This document shows positions 48,151 through 51,536 of a stretch of DNA of 51,536 nucleotides, piece by piece (positions within the stretch are counted from its first letter, which is position 1; each line of letters starts with the position of its first letter). Source of the stretch: Rothia santali (GTDB lineage: Bacteria; Actinomycetota; Actinomycetes; Actinomycetales; Micrococcaceae); the NCBI RefSeq assembly GCF_024199905.1, contig NZ_JANAFB010000023.1, positions 1 to 51,536 on the forward strand, given 5' to 3'. The notes below the pieces were generated by a model. The model saw nothing but the letters and a program-made list of their open reading frames with translations, was not told the DNA's origin and searched no databases. The position numbers and the translations under genes were made by a program.

Positions 48151-49181
48151 AGTCCCAACTCCTCGTAAAGGCCCTCGATGCGCACGCGCTCGCTCTCGAG
48201 GAAGTCCTGAAGCTCGGTGCCGAACTTCACGTTCTCGTTCCAGGTGTAGCGCTCGATGGCGTCCTGCCACTCGGGCGTCTCGATGGTCTCCCGGATGATG
48301 TCCTCGAGCTGCGACTTCTCCTCGTCGGTGATGCCGCCCGGGGCCACGATGAGGCGCCAGTTGGTCAGGGTCACGTCGTAGCCCTGCTCCACCGTGGTGG
48401 GGATGTCGATGGCCTCGACGGGCTCGGGCGCCACCAGGGCCAGGGCCTTCAGGCGGCCCGACTCGATCTGGTCCACCGAGTCCGGGTAGCCGCTGGCGGC
48501 CGCCACGACGGTGCCGTTGAGCAGCGCCTGGGTGGTCTCGCCGCCGCCGTCGGAGGGCACGTAGATCATGTCCTGCGGGTTGAGGCCCGCGGCGATCGCC
48601 ATCTCGGCGACGACCAGCTGGTCGAAGGACCCGCCGCCGCTCCACGGGACCGCTCCCGGGTTCTCGCGCCACGCGTTCATGAGGTCGTCCAGGGTCTCGT
48701 AGGGAGAGTCGCCCGGCACCACGATGACGCTGTACTCCTCGACCGTGAGCGCCAGCGGGTTGACGTCGGCGTAGGTGGAGTCGGAGTCGTACTGGATGCT
48801 GCCCGCCAGCTGGCCGGTGCCGCCGACCATGAGGGTGCTGGCCTCGCCGTCGAGGACCGCGAGGTTGTTCAGGGCGATGGTTCCGCCCGCGCCCGGCATG
48901 TTGACCACCTGCGTGTTGTTCACGATGCCGTTGGCCCGCTGGGCCTGCTGCATCTCGCGTGCCACGGTGTCCCAGCCGCCGCCGGCCGCGGCCGGGGCGA
49001 TGATGGTCAGGGACGCGCGGAGGTCGCTGCCGCTGGAGGCGGAGGCGATGGACGCGGTCGCCGCCGTGCCGATGGCGGCGACGGCGATGACCCCGCCGAC
49101 GCCGCGCAGGATGAACTGGCGGCGGCTGGGCGGTTGTCTGTGGTGGGGGCCCGATGGGGCGGGCTGGCTCGTGTCGGCCAA
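48147..49181 (-). CDS. tctC: Tripartite tricarboxylate transporter, substrate-binding protein TctC (Tat signal)
   Basis: A 344-residue extracytoplasmic binding protein. It starts with a twin-arginine signal (SRRQFIL at residues 19-25) followed by a hydrophobic stretch and an Ala-rich end, so it is exported folded. The mature part has the TctC/Bug features NMPGAGGTIALNNLA, the carboxylate-binding loop VPWSGGGSFDQLV-YVPSDGGGE, and a conserved C-terminal helix region. TTG 49181 is chosen because GAGGAG is 5 nt upstream; the frame is open further but without a ribosome site. The ligand is likely a di- or tricarboxylate. No TctDE two-component genes are adjacent. Confidence 0.9.
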   Translation of the reverse strand: MADTSQPAPSGPHHRQPPSRRQFILRGVGGVIAVAAIGTAATASIASASSGSDLRASLTIIAPAAAGGGWDTVAREMQQAQRANGIVNNTQVVNMPGAGGTIALNNLAVLDGEASTLMVGGTGQLAGSIQYDSDSTYADVNPLALTVEEYSVIVVPGDSPYETLDDLMNAWRENPGAVPWSGGGSFDQLVVAEMAIAAGLNPQDMIYVPSDGGGETTQALLNGTVVAAASGYPDSVDQIESGRLKALALVAPEPVEAIDIPTTVEQGYDVTLTNWRLIVAPGGITDEEKSQLEDIIRETIETPEWQDAIERYTWNENVKFGTELQDFLESERVRIEGLYEELGL

Positions 49182-49344
49182 CTGAACTCCTCGATCAACT
49201 ACGTCGTTGGTGGGGTGATGCTGGTGGCTCGCCGTCGCTCCGGTCATGCCGAGGACGCTGCCTGCGTGCTCCGGCGCGGCCCACGGGTGGGGGCCGCGCC
49301 GGATGGCGCCAAGTCGTCTTGCTCGACTTTGGAATGTGATTCAC

Positions 49345-49353
49345 CATACACTG
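49345..49353. promoter_or_regulatory. CATACACTG element upstream of tctC
   Basis: The same nonamer occurs over the GntR gene's own -10 box (42382-42390). On the tctC strand it reads CAGTGTATG. It may be a half-site for the same GntR regulator, which would link the tct operon to it. Confidence 0.3.
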
Positions 49354-49384
49354 AAGATCCGCACAATATGAACTCGGCTGAAGG

Positions 49385-49402
49385 TATGACGTGTCCGTCA
49401 TA
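49385..49402. promoter_or_regulatory. Inverted repeat TATGAC-N6-GTCATA between tctC and usp
   Basis: Perfect 6-bp arms (49385-49390 and 49397-49402) lie just upstream of a -10 box TATTAT (49416-49421) for the usp gene, over its -35 position. It could control usp, tctC or both. The whole 287-bp gap has no gene. Confidence 0.45.
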
Positions 49403-49468
49403 TGCGGCGGCCGGGTATTATCGCGTGTGGACCGACGACGTTCCCGACAACGAGGAGAGAATCCCACC

Positions 49469-49828
49469 ATGACAATCGTTCTTGCCAGCGCCGACAGTCC
49501 CGCCGGCCAGGCGGCTCGGGACTACGCGGTCGCCGAGGCCAAGCGGCGCGACGCCGACCTCGTGGTCTTCCCCGTGGACGGCTCCTCGCCCGACCCGGCC
49601 CAGTTCGACTACGACCGCGTCTCGGTGCAGACCCCGGACGAGCGCAGCAAGGACGCGGTGGGCGACCTCATCGACATGACCTCCCGCGACGACGTCGAGG
49701 TCGTCGTGGTGGGGGTGAGGCGCCGCAGCCCGGTGGGCAAGATGTTCCTGGGCTCCTCCGCCCAGCAGATCATCCTCGAGGCCGCCGCTCCGGTGATCAC
49801 GGTCAAGCCCACGCAGGGCGAGGGCTGA
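49469..49828 (+). CDS. Universal stress protein (UspA family)
   Basis: A 119-residue, single-domain Usp. It has the short first strand TIVLASADSPAGQAA and the ATP-type motif near the C-terminus, SPVGKMFLGSSAQQIILEAA, matching G-x2-G-x9-G-(S/T). The length is below the usual 140-150, with the middle strand region shortened. GAGGAGAGA sits about 9 nt before ATG 49469. A palindrome over the -35 region and a strong terminator after the gene mark it as a single, regulated unit. Usp proteins respond to starvation and other stress; the exact role is unknown. Confidence 0.9.
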   Translation: MTIVLASADSPAGQAARDYAVAEAKRRDADLVVFPVDGSSPDPAQFDYDRVSVQTPDERSKDAVGDLIDMTSRDDVEVVVVGVRRRSPVGKMFLGSSAQQIILEAAAPVITVKPTQGEG

Positions 49829-49859
49829 TCACCGCAGCCTCGTGTGAGCCAAGAGGAGG

Positions 49860-49898
49860 CCGGGTCGTCGAAATCATTCGACGGCCCGGTATTTTTTT
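49860..49898 (+). terminator. Rho-independent terminator after usp
   Basis: CCGGGTCGTCGAA pairs with TTCGACGGCCCGG (49860-49889, one bulge) around an ATCA loop and is followed by seven T (49892-49898). It is the clearest intrinsic terminator in the window. Confidence 0.9.
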
Positions 49899-50098
49899 CG
49901 AGGGTGTGAGAATCGTCAAAAAGATAGCATAGCGAACCTTTAGTGAAATGGCCGATCGGGAGAGGCTGCCGCCAAATCCGTGCGGACTGGGGGAGGCGCG
50001 GTGGCGCTGCGGGCGGCGTGAGGCGGGCGCGTCGGGCGGCCCGGCGAGGGGCGGTGAACGCGCGAGGCGGCGGCGACCATAGTTGCACGGATACTTAA

Positions 50099-50127
50099 TT
50101 GATAACAGGTCGCAATAGCAATAATCT
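50099..50127 (+). promoter_or_regulatory. Promoter of the ABC-ATPase gene
   Basis: TTGATA (50099-50104), a 17-bp spacer and TAATCT (50122-50127), in an AT-rich patch 58 bp before ATG 50185. Both boxes are good matches to sigma-70 type consensus. Confidence 0.65.
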
Positions 50128-50184
50128 TCGAGGCTGAACCCGCTCACGCCCGGCGGCCCCGGGCACATCGCCCGAGGATTGAAG

Positions 50185-51267
50185 ATGACCCTGCTCGACG
50201 TCCGCTCCCTGGCCGCCTCGGCCGGTGGGAACCGGCTGCTCGGCCCGCTGGACCTCACCCTGCACCGCGGTCAGCGGCGGGCGCTCCTGGGCCCCTCCGG
50301 CTCCGGCAAGAGCCTGACCGCCTCGGCTGTCATGGGGACCTCGGCGGAGAACGTCGCCTTGGAGGGACGCGTGCTCCTCGAGGGCGCCGACGTCCTGGGC
50401 GTCCCCCTGGCCCGCCGCTCCGCGAGCCTTCCCCGCATCGCCTTCGTCAGCCAAGACCCCACCCGCAGCCTGAACCCCGCCGTGCGGGTGGGTGCGCACC
50501 TCGAGCGGGCCCTCGGCGCGCCGCACGGTCCGGGCGGATCCGAGACCGGGCCGACGGCGGCACCCCGTGGCACGCGGTCCGGTGCCGACTCCCGCCGCAC
50601 GCGGTCCGGGCCCGGCTCCCGGCGGACTCCGGCGGGGCCCAGCGAGGCGGCCCTCCGCCTCCTGGCGGACCTGGCCTTCGAGGACCCCCGGCGCGTCCAC
50701 CGCGCCTACCCCCACGAGCTGTCCGGCGGGCAGCGCCAGCGCGTGTGCCTCGGCCTCGCGCTGGCCCGCCAGCCGGACCTGCTCGTCGCCGACGAGCCCA
50801 CCACGGCCCTCGACGCCGCCACCCAGGCGCAGGTGCTCGCCCTCCTGGACGAGCTGCTCCCCGAGTCCTCGGCCCTCCTGTTCATCACCCACGACGCCGC
50901 CGCCGCGGCCGCCGTCCGCGCCGACCGCCTCCACCTGGAGGGGGGCCGCATCGTGGCCCACCCGGACGGGCCCACCACGGCGGCGCTGCCCGCCGCGCCG
51001 CCGTCGCACCCGCACGCCCGGGTCGCGCCCGCCGAATCGTCGCCGACTCCTCAGGTCCGGCCTCGACCGCGGGGCCGACGGCGTCGGCCCCGCTCCTGGA
51101 GGCCCGCGGGGCCAGCGTCGTCCACCCGCGGCGGGCCTCGCGCCTGCTGCGTCGCGGCCCGGGGGAGCGGGAGCCGATCCGGGCGCTCGCCGAGGCGGGC
51201 CTGCGCGTGGGCGCGGGCGAGAGCGTCGGCGTCGTCGGCAACTCCGGCTCGGGCAAGACCACGCTGA
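50185..51267 (+). CDS. Peptide/opine-type ABC transporter ATPase, first domain; frame lost near 51030
   Basis: The first ATPase of a DppD/DppF-like double protein. Walker A GPSGSGKS (about residues 37-44), Q-loop FVSQDP, signature LSGGQRQR, Walker [13 protein letters not shown] and the switch His in FITHDA are all present. A Gly/Arg/Ser-rich insertion with a 27-bp in-frame repeat lies between Q-loop and signature (about residues 120-155). True similarity ends around 51030; from there to the TGA at 51267 the frame is Arg-rich and non-conserved, while the second ATPase continues in another frame. GAGGA is 6 nt before ATG 50185. No binding protein or permease genes are upstream; they may follow beyond the window. 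Confidence 0.8.
   Translation: MTLLDVRSLAASAGGNRLLGPLDLTLHRGQRRALLGPSGSGKSLTASAVMGTSAENVALEGRVLLEGADVLGVPLARRSASLPRIAFVSQDPTRSLNPAVRVGAHLERALGAPHGPGGSETGPTAAPRGTRSGADSRRTRSGPGSRRTPAGPSEAALRLLADLAFEDPRRVHRAYPHELSGGQRQRVCLGLALARQPDLLVADEPTTALDAATQAQVLALLDELLPESSALLFITHDAAAAAAVRADRLHLEGGRIVAHPDGPTTAALPAAPPSHPHARVAPAESSPTPQVRPRPRGRRRRPRSWRPAGPASSTRGGPRACCVAARGSGSRSGRSPRRACAWARARASASSATPARARPR
50570..50609. repeat. 27-bp period repeat in the ABC-ATPase linker
   Basis: GCACGCGGTCCGG occurs at 50570-50582 and 50597-50609, encoding TRSGADSRR and TRSGPGSRR. The period of 27 bp keeps the frame. Confidence 0.85.
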
Positions 51268-51536
51268 TCAGCGTCCTGCTGGGCCTCCGGGCGCCCGACG
51301 CCGGGACGGCCCTCTACGACGGGCGTCCCCTCCCGGCCCTGGACCGCGCCGGGCTGCTGAGGTTCCGCCGCGAGGTCCAGCTCATCCCGCAGGATGCGCG
51401 GGGCAGCCTCGACCCCCGGGCCGGGGCCCTCCGGCAGGTCGCGGAGCCCCTGCGTCGCCTCACCGCGGCCGGCGGGGTCTCCCGCGGAGCCGCGCGGGAC
51501 GAGGCCGCCCGGTTGCTCGAGCGCGTGGGCCTGGAG
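51030..51536 (+). pseudogene. Second ABC ATPase domain, in a shifted frame, continuing beyond the window
   Basis: From about 51030 the frame that is offset by one base encodes [13 protein letters not shown], Walker [10 protein letters not shown] (about 51238-51264) and the Q-loop LIPQDARGSLDPR. It is the DppF-like partner of the first domain. I found no ATG, GTG or TTG in this frame before Walker A except GTG 51207, which is too late, so it cannot be an independent gene. A one-base deletion or two-base insertion near 51020-51035, or an error in the sequence, or a programmed frameshift would explain it. The end of the gene lies outside the window. Confidence 0.7.

Larger units (their letters stand above)
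49829..50184. other. 356-bp gene-free region after usp
   Basis: Contains the usp terminator (49860-49898), an AT-rich stretch at 49912-49945 and the ABC-ATPase promoter at 50099-50127. I see no ORF with a ribosome site. Confidence 0.7.

Noticed and set aside
49917..49940. DtxR/IdeR-like iron box upstream of the ABC ATPase
   Set aside because: Only about half of the positions of the TTAGGTTAG palindrome match and the symmetry is poor.
1..51536. CRISPR array, rRNA operon, insertion sequence or replication origin
   Set aside because: No array of spaced identical repeats of CRISPR size, no rRNA motifs, no transposase motifs and no DnaA-box cluster were seen. The 24-bp minisatellite has no spacers.

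Overview
The window is high-GC DNA (roughly 70% or more by eye) with many GTG starts, TANNNT -10 boxes and several probable leaderless genes. It carries the actinobacterial fatty-acid cluster aceE-fabD-fabH-acpP-fabF-DUF3145 with DUF3052 beside it, and the yraN-comM-dprA-xerC order. This points to an actinobacterium, most likely of the order Micrococcales; a Micrococcaceae (Kocuria-like) origin is my inference, not something the sequence proves. It looks like chromosome: no phage, IS element, plasmid gene or CRISPR array was seen.

Layout. 1-1210: a partial AMP-forming ligase and bioY behind a biotin-type operator. 1377-7080: def, yaaA, RNase P RNA, a family 2 glycosyltransferase, an EamA transporter, a Nif3-like protein and msrA. 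7283-11526: cysK and cysE, separated by an amino-acid permease and a dimethylarginine dimethylaminohydrolase. 11695-19318: gnd, two SLC13-type transporters, an SRPBCC protein and a divergent MFS/TetR pair. 19563-27971: tRNA-Val, DUF3052, aceE and the type II fatty-acid synthesis genes, ending in DUF3145. 28142-33450 (minus strand): yraN-comM-dprA followed by a single ORF that joins a HemD-like domain to a XerC-like tyrosine recombinase. 33791-38661: a NYN-LOTUS protein, a beheaded SDR remnant, a ThrE-type exporter and a UhpT/GlpT-type antiporter. 38920-45241: a LacY-type symporter, a GuaD-like deaminase, a CodA-like amidohydrolase, a GntR/FCD regulator, an MHS symporter and DUF2848. 45360-45862: a yefM-yoeB toxin-antitoxin pair. 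46086-49181: the tctCBA tricarboxylate transporter. 49469-51536: a universal stress protein and a frameshifted double ABC ATPase running off the window.

How the genes work together. aceE makes acetyl-CoA and fabD/fabH/acpP/fabF use it for acyl-chain initiation and elongation. CysE makes O-acetylserine, which CysK turns into cysteine. YraN, ComM, DprA and XerC are the DNA-uptake/recombination block. The 38.9-45.2 kb block looks like uptake and deamination of small nitrogenous or carbohydrate substrates under a GntR regulator.

Most unusual items: the HemD-XerC fusion; seven genes whose -10 box lies 6-7 nt before the start codon; short tandem repeats that are in frame inside proteins, inside a promoter and in a spacer; an SDR gene cut exactly at its neighbour's stop codon; and a toxin-antitoxin palindrome that contains the ribosome binding site.
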